A stretch of 64,000 bases of DNA, from the NCBI GenBank assembly GCA_019217005.1, contig JAHBNG010000017.1, positions 62,001-126,000 of the forward strand, given 5' to 3'. This document shows positions 1-11,575 of the stretch, one piece after another (the stretch's first letter is position 1; the number at the start of each line of letters is the position of its first letter). The position numbers and the translations under genes were made by a program. The DNA comes from Chloroflexi bacterium TSY. Its GTDB lineage: Bacteria; Chloroflexota; Anaerolineae; Caldilineales; Caldilineaceae. The notes under the pieces were generated by a model that searched no databases, was not told where the DNA came from, and saw only the letters and a list, made by a program, of their open reading frames with translations.

Positions 1-1652
1 CAAAAACCTCCACGATGTCCTGTCGGTTAGCACCTAATCAAGAAAACACAATGTGCTAAGGAGGAAGAGGACAAATGCGAACAAAGATATTCCATTTGCT
101 GGGTCCAATCGTCTGTTGCTCGCTGATTCTCAACTTGATCTCCCCGGTCATGATGATAGGCGCACAAGAAAAAGAGGCCGAACAGTTTCGAGAGACCGAA
201 CTTCATCGGCAGATCTTCCTGCCCGTGATCCGCAGCGGAGAAGAGCGCTCAAACACCGAGATGAACTCTACTGATAATATCGAACATACTCAACCAGATG
301 GAACAACTCTTCAAGCAGTTGTGCTAGACTCGCAACTGGTTAACGATTTGCCCGCGACCGAGCTGAAACCACCGAACCGTGCGCTCACAACGCTTTCGGA
401 TTTGGTCAACAATAGCGTAATCATAAAGGGTCATGCAGGAAGCATTGAAAGTGGTCACCACGTGCGCATCACCAATACACGCACCGAAGAAAATGTCGAT
501 GCGACGGCCACCTCAGATGGTCAATTTAACGCGACCGTTCCTGCCCAACCAGGTGATGCGCTATCGATTATAGCAGTTCACAATGCGAAGAGAAGCATTC
601 CGGTGCTTGCTGTCGTGCCCAGGAGCCTAGAGGAAGAAGAACCGCTAGTTGGTTCGGTTCCTGGAGATTTTAGCGTCAATTCATCGGGAGCAGCTCAATA
701 TAGCATTCCTATCGTTGCCCCGCCGGGAATCGCTGGTATGGAGCCCAAGCTCTCGTTGGACTATAGCAGTCAAAGTGATAACGGGATTATGGGAATCGGC
801 TGGCGTGTCGGCGGTCTGTCAGTCATTCATTGCTGCCCAGCTACACCGGCACAAGATGGCATTCACGACGCCATTGACTTTGATGACAACGATCGGTTCT
901 GCTTGGATGGTCAGCGGTTAGTGGTCATCGATGGCAAGCCTTATGGCTCAGACGGGACAGAATACCGCACGGAGATTGAGAGCTTCAGCAGAATCATCTC
1001 GTACGATTTGGATGAAGACCATAGTCCCGATTCCTTTAAGGTTTGGACCAAATCAGGAGAAATTCTGGAATATGGTGTGACTGACGACTCGCGCATTGAA
1101 GCACCAGGCAAAGGAACCCTTATCTTTTGTTGGTTGGTCAATAAGATCTCCGATACAACCCAAAGCAGCAACGATCTCAAGATTCGTTATTACGAAGATA
1201 ACGCAACGGGAGAGAACTATCCGATCCAGATCGATTATGCAAATGGCAATGCATTTGTAAACTTTGAATATGAGTCGCGCCCGGATGTGGAAGTGCACTA
1301 CATCGGTGGTTCTCAGTTTGGAGCAACGATGCGCTTAAGTCGTATCAAAACGTTCGTGGAGAGCGAAGCCGTACGCGAGTATCGATTGTCTTATGAACCT
1401 CCTGGCGGTGCGAACAGACGGTCGAGATTGGCCAGCATTACGGAGTGTAGCGCAAGTGGAAACTGTGTGAAACCGACTATGTTTACATGGAGTACACAAG
1501 AAGATGTTCGGTTTCGGGATGTTTCGTTTGGTAATCGATCTGGCATTATTGATTCCAAATGGGCAGGCTACCGGGTTGCCGGCAACGGTGATTTTAATGG
1601 CGATGGCTTGACCGACCTCTACCTCAAGCACTCTTATGAATCGGGACAGTCT

Positions 1653-2030
1653 CAGTAGATCCAAATTTCAGGTTTTGAGAGAGAATTCTGGCTAAACAGT
1701 TGACATAAATACAAATTTGCCGGTCGATATCTAGTTTTTGCGTTAGATTTGGGCGATTTTCAGATATGAAATAGGTTGTTTTCTGTAACCGAAATCTGAA
1801 TAAATGACTCCAAAATGGGGTGGTTCATTTTAGGCGGACAATTAGGTTTACATTTTTGCAAAGAGAAAAGATGTTTATATTTTCTAATTTGAGCCATGCT
1901 CAGGCAGAAAATGACCTCATATAGATTTTTGTCTATGTATCAAAAGTGTAAACCTAATTCTGAACCACCCCTCCAAAATCCCTGCAATCTCGACTGAAAA
2001 TCGCCAAAAACGCCAAATTTGGATCTACTG
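1653..2030. mobile_element. MITE-A copy 1, carrying a nested MITE-B
   Basis: Non-coding element with inverted termini CAGTAGATCCAAATTT and a 5-bp target duplication AGTCT at 1648-1652 and 2031-2035, inserted in the RHS gene. It is interrupted at 1817-1971 by MITE-B. The intact copy at 7078-7292, in the opposite orientation, gives the uninterrupted sequence. It encodes no protein, so its transposase must come from elsewhere. Its ends match none of the complete insertion sequences in the window. Confidence 0.93.
1817..1971. mobile_element. MITE-B copy 1 (155 bp), nested in MITE-A
   Basis: Termini are GGGGTGGTTC/GAACCACCCC with an 8-bp target duplication TCCAAAAT at 1809-1816 and 1972-1979. The duplicated octamer occurs once at the matching place in the intact MITE-A at 7078-7292, which proves the insertion. 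Non-coding. Confidence 0.95.
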
Positions 2031-2080
2031 AGTCTACGGGGAACCCCAATGACTATGTCTGGTTAAGCAAGGGGGATGGC

Positions 2081-3710
2081 GGGCTGGTTCAGAAATAGGT
2101 TGACAAAGAAGAGAGTACGTTAACAAGAGAATAGGTTAGAGAAAGAGGCTCCTGTTCAGGCAAAATAAGGGTGTTCAGACCAAAATAGCCAAAAAGGAGC
2201 CTCTAAATGTCAGAGTATCGAACAGACCCCCTATCATTGTCAACCCGAATCGATCTTGCGTTGGAAATGCTCAACCCGAATCGAGAGTGGGGGAGAGTGA
2301 GCGAACTGTCAACGGCGTACAATGTGTCTCGAACGTGGCTCTATAAGTTGAGAGAGAGCGGTGAAGCGGCGCTGAAAGCGATCTTGTCGCCAGTGAGTCC
2401 AGGACCGCAGCCGAAAAGCCATGTGATCGAAGTGGATGAGACGTTCATCCGACGAACCATAACGGTGTTGCCGATGCTGCGAGGAAGCGTACGAGATATC
2501 CAAAGGGGGTTGGGGTTGCTGCTAGGTGTGGAGCGGTCGGTGGGATTCATCCAAGGGACGCTGGCGGAAGTTGGAGAACTGGCATCGGCGTACAATGAGA
2601 GCATGGTGCCGACGCTGCCGGTGTTGGGGGAAGCGGATGAAATTTTCTGTGGCGACCAACCGTGCCTGACGGTGGTGGACGGAGCATCGTTTGCGCTGTT
2701 GAATATCTCAGCAGCCGATGCCCGAGATGAAACAACATGGGGGTTGAAGTTTCTCGAATTGCTCGAGCGAGGCATCACCTTTGATGACTTGGTGACCGAT
2801 GGGGCTTTGGGCATTCAGGCAGGAGCCAAGGCAGCGGGGATGAATGCGCCACACTCCTATGACCTCTTTCACCAAATGCAGAATGGCACCAAAATCACCC
2901 AACGTCTGGAGAGAAATGGACCAGGCCATGACCGACCGTGACGTAGCGGCAAGTGTTGGACGAGCAGACTGCTCCTGCACGTCGCCCTGGGCGACCACGC
3001 AAATGCACAGTGACTCTCGAGGTTGCCGACCAAACGGTGCTGACAGCAGTTGACTTGCACGAGAACTGGACATGGCTTCTCCGAACGGTCCGTCAGGCAC
3101 TGGAGCCGATTTCACCGACCGGGCAGCTTGTCAACACAGATGCGCGCAACAAACCATTCTGGCTGCCACCCAACTTATGATGGAGATGAACCGCGATGAA
3201 ATTGCACACTTTGCCACCCAACTGCAGCAGAATCTACCTACATTGCTGGCTCCCCTCCGCCAGAACCTCTCACCTGAGTACGAAGCCTTCATCACACACC
3301 TCTGGACTTATCGCCATGACCATCAACTTCCCATTGAACAGCTTTTCCCTCCCTCATTGCAGCCTATGGCTCTTGCCTTCTGGCATGCACTGGATCGCTT
3401 CCATCGGGCTTCTTCTCTAGCTGAATCCTTTCATGCTTGGCTCAGGCCCTTTCTTGCAATCCATCGCTCTTTGCCCGATTGGTTGGCCGCTCTTTTACAG
3501 CTCTTTTGGAATCATCGCACCTTCTCACGTGGCAAACGCTCCGGTCACTCACCCTTAGAACTGGCTACCGATTCCTATGTCCCTTCTTTGGCTGACGCCC
3601 TTGATGCCATTCTTCAGCCTCAACAGCAACTGGCTCTTTAACCTATTCTCTTTTTAACGTGCCCATTTCAATTTTGTAAACCTAACTCATCCCTTGTTCT
3701 GAACCTGCCC
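2081..3710 (+). mobile_element. 1.63-kb transposon with a DUF6399-like transposase
   Basis: Ends are GGGCTGGTTCAGAA (left) and the reverse complement of GGGCAGGTTCAGAA (right), with an 8-bp target duplication GGGATGGC at 2073-2080 and 3711-3718. It sits in the FG-GAP region of the RHS gene. Its sub-terminal TAGGTTTACA motif and 8-bp duplication match those of the 155-bp MITE-B family. The element is 1630 bp and carries one broken transposase gene. Confidence 0.92.
2207..3641 (+). pseudogene. DDE-type transposase with DUF6399-like C-terminus, frameshifted
   Basis: The transposase of the transposon at 2081-3710. An N-terminal helix-turn-helix (VSELSTAYNVSRTWLYKLRES) precedes a likely DDE core, with candidate acids in VVDGAS and VTDGA and a late RASSLAES motif whose Glu could be the third acid. 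That motif resembles DUF6399 proteins (recalled, not searched). The frame changes three times, near 2915, near 2955 and near 3150. The conceptual joins are QRLER-EMDQAM, VAASV-LDEQTA and DARNK-TILAAT. All three look like small indels, so the gene is dead or the assembly has errors. The start at ATG 2207 follows AAAAAGGAGCC. Confidence 0.8.
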
Positions 3711-3730
3711 GGGATGGCGCCTTTCAAACC

Positions 3731-4858
3731 ATCAGTTTGGGGACTCAATCAGGTATCCCTGGCTCCCTCTGGTCGAGCATGGCGGTGGCTGGCAGCGGTG
3801 ACTTTAATGGCGATGGCTTGACCGATCTCTACCTCATGCCAATGGATCAACACGGACGCTCGACGGGAAATAGCTTTGACCACGTCTGGCTGAGCAAGGG
3901 GGACGGCACCTTTCACACCATCAGTTTGGGGACGCAGTCAGGAATTCCTGGCGCTCTCTGGTCCAGCATGGCGGTGGCTGGCAGCGGTGACTTCAATGGC
4001 GATGGCTTGACCGACCTCTACCTCATGCCAGTGGATCAATACAGACGCTCAACGGGGAATAGCTTTGACCACGTCTGGCTGAGCAAGGGGGATGGCACCT
4101 TTCACACCGTCAGTCTGGGGACTCAGTCGGGCTCCCTCTGGTCGAGCATGGCGGTGGCTGGCAGCGGTGACTTCAATGGCGATGGCTTGACCGACCTCTA
4201 CCTCATGCCAGTGGATCAACACGGACGCTCAACGGGGAATAGCTTTGACCACGTCTGGCTGAGCAAGGGGGACGGCACCTTTCACACCATCAGTCTGGGG
4301 CGTCAGTCAGGTATTCCTGGCGCTCTCTGGTCGAGCATGGTGGTGGCTGGCAGCGGTGACTTTAATGGCGATGGCTTGACCGACCTCTACCTCATGCCAG
4401 TGGATCAACACGGACGCTCGACGGGAAATAGCTTTGACCACGTCTGGCTGAGCAAGGGGGACGGCACCTTTCACACCATCAGTTTAGGGACTCAATCGGG
4501 TATCCCTGGCGCTCTCTGGTCGAGCATGGCGGTGGCTGGCAGTGGTGACTTTAATGGCGATGGCTTGACCGACCTCTACCTCATGCCAGTGGATCAACAC
4601 GGACGCTCGACGGGAAATAGTTTTGACCACGTCTGGCTGAGCAAGGGGGATGGCACCTTTCACACCATCAGTTTGGGGACTCAGTCGGGCATTCCCGGCG
4701 CTCTCTGGTCGAGCATGGCGGTGGCTGGCAGCGGTGACTTTGATGGTGATGGCTTGACCGACCTCTACCTCATGCCAATGGATCAACACAGACGCTCGAC
4801 GGGGAATAATTATGACCACGCTTGGTTGAGCAGAGAGGACAAACCCCTAGAAGACCAG
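3731..4858 (+). repeat. Six near-identical 189-bp tandem FG-GAP/VCBS-coding units
   Basis: Units begin at 3731, 3920, 4109, 4289, 4478 and 4667. All are 189 bp except the third, which is 180 bp because it lacks 9 bp after its start. Each codes for 63 residues with the calcium-loop-like core DFNGDGLTDLYL. The units are almost identical at the DNA level, and one diverged unit lies upstream, split between 1560-1652 and 2036-2080. The near-identity points to recent expansion or gene conversion inside the RHS gene. Such repeats form beta-propeller blades in TcB/SpvB-like proteins. Confidence 0.95.
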
Positions 4859-7077
4859 AACGAGAACCGAATGTACCCTGCTAGACTGTTGCGGTCAGTT
4901 CGTAACGGTCTTGGCGTCACGATTGACATTGACTACAAAACCCTATCTGAGCAGACAGGCAACCCTCTTTACACCAAAGGGTCAAATGCATCATATCCCA
5001 AAATTGATCTTCAGATACCGCTCTATGTTGTTGCAAAAACTCGCATAGACAACGGTGTCGGCGGAGAGACCGCGCTCACCTACCGCTATGCTGGGCTAAA
5101 ACTAGATGTACGCGGTCGCGGCATCTTGGGTTTTGCTGAGCGTACAGTGATCGATGAAGAGACCGGCATTGTCGTCACCACTGAACACGCACAGCAGTTT
5201 CCCTACACCGGTCTGGTCTTGCGTAAGGTGACTAAACAGAATGACGGTCAGAAGTTAAGCGAGACAAACAATACTTTTGTTGCTAGTGGTGATACCACAA
5301 AGGGTCCCGTCTTCCCACATATTACGTTGACAAACGAGCGCACTTACGACCTATCTACTGAGCAAGTGCTCTCAGAGGTGCAGACAACCAATACTTCCGA
5401 CGAATTTGGTAACCCCACACAGATTACAGTTGTAACGTCTAGTGGCAAGGGGACAGTGCTGCAGTCCGTAGAAACAGTCAATGAATACAAGAATGACACT
5501 GCGAACTGGCAGCTTGGGCGTTTGACCAAAGCTACGGTTGTCAGTTCGGATGGTTCCAACTCCTCTCGCATTACTCGAACATCAGCATTCGAGTATGATC
5601 CGCAGACAGGCTTTCTGACCCGTGAGATTGTTGAGCCAGATGAGGCCTTACTCCGAGTGGTGACAGACTATACTTACGATGCGTTTGGCAATAAGACAAC
5701 CGTCACTCCGAGTGGTGCTGACTTCTCGCCCCGCACGGTCCAGACTGAGTATGGCAGCCGGGTCGCTGGTCAGTTTCCATCCAGAGTGATCAACGCGCTG
5801 GGTCATGTCGAAACTCATGAGTACGACAGGAAACATGGTGGGCAACTGAGTCTGACTGGTCCGAATGGTCTCACCACTCGCTGGCGATTCGACGGAATGG
5901 GTCGCAAGCTTCGTAAACTTCGTGCTGACGGAACTGAGACCAATATTACTTATGGATGGTGTCATGAAAGCTGTCCTCACCCCGGTGCGCTCTACAAGAT
6001 TACCACAATCAATAGCGGCTCACCGACAGCGGTGGCCTATTTTGACAAGGTCAATCGCGAAATCCTACACGAACGTGAAGGATTTGATGGGAGATCTGTC
6101 TATGTTGAGATCGTCTACAATGCGCGTGGACAAGTTCAAAAGCAGTCTTTGCCTTACTTCACGGGTGACACCAAACGTTGGGTCGAATATACCTATGACT
6201 TGTTGGGCCGGGTGGTCGAGGAGAATTCTCCCGTCACCGGCCAAACCACGGTTCACCATGACGGATTAAAGACGACGGTCATTAATGGTAAAGGTCAGAT
6301 CACAACTGAACTCAAAAATGCGCTGGGACAGACCATTGAAACCCAAGATGCCCAGCAGCACATAACTCGCTACAGCTATGATGCTGTGGGAAATCTGATT
6401 CAGATTCAAGATCTAGTGACTCTCAGTGGAGGCCCTGTTCCCAATGTCACCACCAACCAGTACAATGTGCGTGGGCATAAGATCGCCATGGATGACCCTG
6501 ATATGGGACTCTGGCACTACAAATACAATGCACTGGGCGAGCTACTAAAGCAGACTGACGCCAAAGGGCAGGTTGTGTCAATGATCTATGATGGGTTGGG
6601 TCGCTTGATCAAGCGTACCGAACCGGAAGGTGTAACAACCTGGCTCTACGATACGTCTCCATATGGCGTCGGCAAGTTGGCTACGGTTTCTGCGCCCAAC
6701 GGATTCAGCCGCACTCACCTGTATGATGGGTTGGGCCGCCCTACTCAGATCCAGACAACCATCGACGGAGCCAGCTATGTCATGCAGACGAGTTACGATC
6801 TCTTTGGCCGCCCAGATACATTGACCTACCCCAGCGGTTTTGCTGTACAGAATGCATATGCAAGCAACGGTTTCTTGAAGGCCGTACATGATTCGGCAAA
6901 TCCAAGCACTCTCTACTGGGAAGGGCTTGAACAGAATGCTAATGGTCATTTCACCAAAGAGCGTATGGGCAACGGTCTGCTCACCCAACGACAATTTCAT
7001 CAAGCAACAGGACTGCTCGAGCAAATTACCACCGGCAACGGCACAATTCAGAATTTGCGGTACCAATTTGACATACT

Positions 7078-7292
7078 CAGTAGATCCAAATTTGGCGTTT
7101 TTGGCGATTTTCAGTCGAGATTGCAGGGATTTTGGAGTCATTTATTCAGATTTCGGTTACAGAAAACAACCTATTTCATATCTGAAAATCGCCCAAATCT
7201 AACGCAAAAACTAGATATCGACCGGCAAATTTGTATTTATGTCAACTGTTTAGCCAGAATTCTCTCTCAAAACCTGAAATTTGGATCTACTG
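7078..7292. mobile_element. MITE-A copy 2 (intact, 215 bp)
   Basis: The uninterrupted MITE-A, opposite in orientation to copy 1. Termini CAGTAGATCCAAATTT, 5-bp target duplication ATACT at 7073-7077 and 7293-7297. It lies in the YD-repeat region of the RHS gene. The 220-bp net insertion shifts the frame, and upstream translation ends at 7342. Confidence 0.95.
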
Positions 7293-9210
7293 ATACTGGG
7301 AAACCTGGTTGGTCGTCAGGATGCCAACTTGGGATTGGATGAAACTTTCACCTATGATGCGCTCAATCGCCTGGAAACAGTCACTGTAGCGACCAATGAT
7401 ATCTCCACCACCGAGACTTATCGCTACGACGCACGGGGCAATATCGTCTCCAAACCGGGTGTGGGTACGTACAGCTACGATCCGCAGCACCCTCGTGCTG
7501 TGGCGCAGATCACCGGCGCACTCAACGCCACCTATACCTATGACGCAAACGGCAACATGACGTCGGGTGGCGGGCGCACCATCGTTTGGTCGTCCTACAA
7601 CAAACCAATAGAGATCACCAAAGATAGCAGCAAGATCACTTTTGCATATGGTCCTGACCGGGCTCGCTTCCGCCAAACCGGAACGAGTGGCGCAAATACC
7701 AAGATCACTACCTATATCGGCACTTTGTATGAAGAAATGCGAAGCGGTTCCCAGGCTGAGTGGAAGCACTATATTCGAGCGGGCAATGTTACAGTGGCAA
7801 TCTACACGACGCGCCACGACAACACCCAAGAGACTCGCTATCTGCACAGAGATCACCTGGGTTCAATAACGACCATCACCGATGAATCAGGGCAAGCCAT
7901 TGAATGTTCTGTCTATGAACCTTTTGGCAAACGCAAGTCGGTGAAGTGTCCCGGTGCCCCAGACGTGTCCAACGTCAACTTCAAGCGCGGCTTTACGGGC
8001 CACGAACATCTAGCTGCTGTCGGTCTGATTCACATGAATGGACGGGTCTATGATCCTGATATCGGTCGTTTCCTTTCTGCCGACCCGTTTGTGCAGTTCC
8101 CCAAGAACTTGCAGAGCCTGAATCGATATAGTTATGCTCAAAACAATCCTTTGTCTTACACCGATCCCACTGGTTTCTTTTTGAAGAAATTAGTGAAGAA
8201 GATTGGACGAGTGTTTAGGAAGGTCACAAAGTGGGTGAAAGAGAATTGGCGAACGGTGGCCGCGATTACTGTAGCTGCTGTGACAGGTTACGTAACGCTA
8301 GATGCTTTAGGGAGTAAGATGTTAGAAAGTAAGATATTGGCAGGAGCAGCGGGCGGTTTTGCGGGCGGTTTTGTGGCTAGCGGCGGGGATGTCAATGCTG
8401 CCTTCATCGGAGGTTTGTCAGGGGCTGCGTTTGCCTTTGTCGGCGGCAGCACGATTTTTGGAGAAATCGGGGCAATCGGACCAGAACGCGTGATCGCTCA
8501 TGGCGTTGTCGGCGGCATAACCAATGAAGCACAGGGGGGTAAATTTGCGACTGGATTTATTACGTCGGCGTTTTCGAAATCAGCCGCAGGTGAGATTCAA
8601 GGATTGAGCGGTGGGGATCCCATCAAAGGAGCGCTGATATCAGCTGTTGTGGGTGGTACTGTATCTAGACTATCTGGTGGAAAGTTTGCCAATGGTGCTT
8701 TGACATCGGCATATGGATACTTGTTTAACCAGGCTTTGAGCAATACCAATTCTTCTATCAGGACAAATTTGAAATTCTACTCAAGAGGCATCAAGTCACT
8801 TTTCTCCAATATTGCAACAATGGTTGGTCATGCCGGTGTATATTATTATGCTGGAGCTTGCGCGGCTTTATCTGGTTCGGCTGAATGTTCCGCCGTATTT
8901 GAACTAGCTAAAGCTGATGCGGGAAGAATGGGCGGAGCCGTATACGATTTTGTAAATGATCCAGAATTACGTAGTCAATCTATGAATGCGCTAAGTGAAC
9001 TATCTGGAAATGATCGAGCACAGGCATATATAGCGGGTCGCGCGACCGGAGCTGTTGCGTTGTCTAGAATTCCACTGGCTAACGCTTTTGCGATACTCGC
9101 TATTCCCGGAGGCGCGTTGCGAGCGTCACAGATTTACGGAGACGGTATGACTCTAAATCATGCCATAAGAGGTGGGCTACTTGGATATTGATATGAGAAA
9201 GCTCATTTTA

Positions 9211-10637
9211 CTTTACTTTCTGGTAAAGGCTTGAGTGACAAAGGGCAAACCGAAAGGGGCGGAAAAAAGAATCCACCCTGAAAAAACGGGATAAAATGTA
9301 AAAATAGTGCTCGGCTAGTTTAAGCAGCGGCATTGAGGCGGCGATGAGCGAGAACGCCTTTAGGTAAATGGTGTGAAACCGAGGCCTTTTTCCGAAAGTC
9401 AGGGTCGAGTTGGTCGGGAGTTGGAAAAAGAGCACTCGAGAGAACGCGGCGCAGCCTGCCGGGAGTGGCTTGAGGCTCTCGATCCCAGTAGCCAGTCGGT
9501 ATGGGAGGAAGAGAAGCGGCTAAATGGGAAAGAAGATTGCCAGCAAGCAGCCCCAGTTCAGGTAAGCGGAAGCAAGCCTCATCGGCATGAACAAATTGAC
9601 GATGTAAGCCAATCATCTGCTTGGAAGCCAAGGGGGGGATGTTCAACAGGCCAGCGCTCCAGAGAGAAAAGATAAATGGTTTCAGCTTGTAAAGCCATGA
9701 CGGTCGCCAGAACCAAAGGTGTGTGATAAGCAGGATCCTGAAAGACGTAAATCGAATAGGTGCGGTTGGCTGTATCCACCTTGGTTGTCCTGGGGACGAG
9801 ATTGTGCCATGCTTGATAGCGAATCAGGCGACCACTATAGACAAATTGACCAAACGAGTCTGGAGTTGTGGCCTCGAGTCGCTTTCCCCTATAGCATCGA
9901 GAGAGCGGACGCACAATATCACCATATTCGGGTGGTCTGCCTTTTTCCTTACGTTCGGGTAACTCATTGCGGCGCGCTGTGCAGTTAATCACTTCCCGAA
10001 GGACAAATCGGTCGACGTCTCTTTCAGCAGCTTTTTCCGAAACTCACTTTCCTTTGTGCCTACCTCGCATCTCATGATTGCCTTGAGCAGTGGCACTCGT
10101 TTCCCGCCTATCTCCCCCGAGCTTATCATCACTCCAAAGATGAGCGCGGGCAATGCCCGACGAGCCGTTGAGTTATAGAGTCGGTTCACTTTCCCTTGCA
10201 GCTTCGGTCGCCAGAACCCTGTGATATCTATGCTTTTCACTCGGTATCCTTCTAACTTTTTTGCCTCCCATTCCCCTTTCCACTCCACTTCTTCTTGCCA
10301 CGATGAGAGCAGGCTTGCAATATCCCATGATCCATATCGAGCTCCACCAGCTTCGCCGGAGCTCCTCATCTTCAAACCCGCTTTCACTCAATCCACTATG
10401 GATTGCTCCTCGACTTTTCAGAAACGACCCATTCATCATCGCCCACATCAGACGCATTACATTTACGTTTGTTCCCACCGGCGTTACTTGCAATACATTC
10501 ATCAGTACTGCTATAGTTATTTCTGGCGCGGTTAGCATTCCTTCCTCCTTTTTGGGTTCTCTACCTTTAGGATGAAACGCTAACCGCTTTTTGTCACATT
10601 TCTCACCTCATCTCTTTTCTTTTACCAGAAAGTAAAG
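9211..10637 (-). mobile_element. YREK-type (IS4-like) insertion sequence, copy a, internally deleted
   Basis: Ends are CTTTACTTTCTGGTAAA/G type with a 5-bp target duplication TTTTA at 9206-9210 and 10638-10642. It is 1427 bp against about 1500 in the other copies. A block of roughly 80 bp is missing near 10013, where the sequence jumps from the FVLRE-coding part to the KKLLKET-coding part. The first six codons of the PLD-like gene lie just upstream. Confidence 0.93.
9320..10538 (-). pseudogene. YREK transposase remnant, copy a
   Basis: Homologous along its length to the intact transposase at 53029-54324. Fragments 10173-10538 (N-terminus), 9989-10387, 9579-9992 and 9320-9646 lie in different frames. 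The internal deletion near 10013 removes the segment containing the second catalytic Asp (VAVVDAGF in the intact copy). Certainly inactive. Confidence 0.9.
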
Positions 10638-11575
10638 TTTTACAAAATCTCGAAAAATGGATCTTCATTATTCTTTCCCTGCTGGCGATTGGTGTTGCCA
10701 TGATCGACTTTTTGGAACAGGTAGGGGTAATCTCTCCGAATGCAGGTCTGTCAGCCCATATACCCTACCTAACTTTGCTGATTTTGGGCACCATCACCAT
10801 CTTTGCTCTGCTTGAAATCAGCAGCCTTCATCAGCTGGATAAAACTATGGAAACTTTGGAACGAATCGATTCACGAACTGCCGAATTGGATATCGATCTG
10901 ATCGCCGAAGAGTTACGCCATGCGCGTTATGCAGGAATCAATCAGGTACCCAAGAGATTTCCCACGGAGATCTTCTGTGAGCGTCTTACGCAAGGCACAG
11001 AGATACGGATTTTGAACATATGGATCCCGAACCTAAATGATTTTATCGAACCGTTAATTGCTGCTATTCAAAACGGGGCGGATGTAAAAATCTTGCTTCT
11101 CTATCCAAGATCGCCCATTACAGAATTGCGTAATGAAGCGCTTCGGGTTGGACCAGAGCCTTTTCTTGAGGAACTTGTACAGATGGGTATCATGAACAAC
11201 TTTGCCGCGCTGAAGTATATTGCTGAAAAGATATCTGATGACCAAAGGAATCAGCTACAGGTCCGAGCTTATCACTCCTTGCCATCTATTAGCATCTATC
11301 GCGTTGATCACTTTTATCTGGTGGGTCTCTTTTTTCATGGAAGTCTAGCCATCCACAGACCGCAACTTGAGATTAGAGACTCCTCATCGGTTTTGGGTCA
11401 GCGCATGGATGCAGAATTTAATACGCTTTGGTCGATTGGCAGGCCGATCCACGATCTCAGAAACTGGCGGATTGAGTTGGATCGTCTGACTGATCAATTT
11501 TGACCGTCTATCGGTTCAAGTTGGCGGACTGCTATTCACGGTTATTTTATTGCTCCATGATTTTAGGAGGAAAAT

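Larger units (their letters stand above)
75..9191 (+). pseudogene. Giant RHS/YD-repeat toxin, SpvB/TcB-TcC type, broken by three insertions
   Basis: A secreted polymorphic-toxin gene. It starts at ATG 75 behind a purine-rich ribosome site (AAGGAGGAAGAGG) with an N-terminal signal segment (hydrophobic residues about 8-30). An SpvB-type N-terminal domain follows (about 655-1500), then FG-GAP/VCBS repeats (about 1560-4830), a TcdB-middle-like region (4860-5300), YD repeats (5400-8000), and an RHS core ending in the usual GRFLSADP...NPLSYTDPTG signature near 8060-8170. The last 337 residues are a Gly/Ala-rich hydrophobic tract and an unrecognised C-terminal domain, probably the toxin tip. Three insertions break it: MITE-A at 1653-2030, a transposon at 2081-3710 and MITE-A at 7078-7292. 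Removing each element with one target duplication restores the frame (for example FDI-LGNLVGR across 7077/7298). Surviving fragments are 75-1658, 3737-7077 and 7298-9191. Family assignment is firm; the toxin activity is unknown. Confidence 0.9.
9193..11503 (+). pseudogene. Two-TM membrane protein with PLD-like domain, split by an IS after codon 6
   Basis: The original start ATG 9193 lies one base after the RHS stop (9189-9191), so the two genes are translationally linked. Six codons (MRKLIL) precede an IS at 9211-10637. Reading resumes at 10643 (QNLEKWIFIILSLL...), and one TTTTA copy joins the parts in frame. The rejoined protein has two membrane helices (residues about 12-30 and 50-70), a coiled linker, and a C-terminal region resembling phospholipase-D-like modules (SISIYRVDHFYLVGLFFHGSLAI). 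No complete HKD motif is visible. Its position directly behind an RHS toxin is where cognate immunity genes usually sit; that role is inferred. A shortened protein could still start at ATG 10700. Confidence 0.75.

Noticed and set aside
53..274. Frame overlapping the RHS start
   Set aside because: Arg-rich shadow of the signal-peptide region of the RHS gene.
2341..3115. Antisense frames across the DUF6399-like transposon
   Set aside because: Shadow frames of the transposase with no coding motifs.
7078..7292. MITE-A as a derivative of the YREK IS
   Set aside because: Both make 5-bp duplications, but the ends (CAGTAGATCC versus CTTTACTTTC) do not match.
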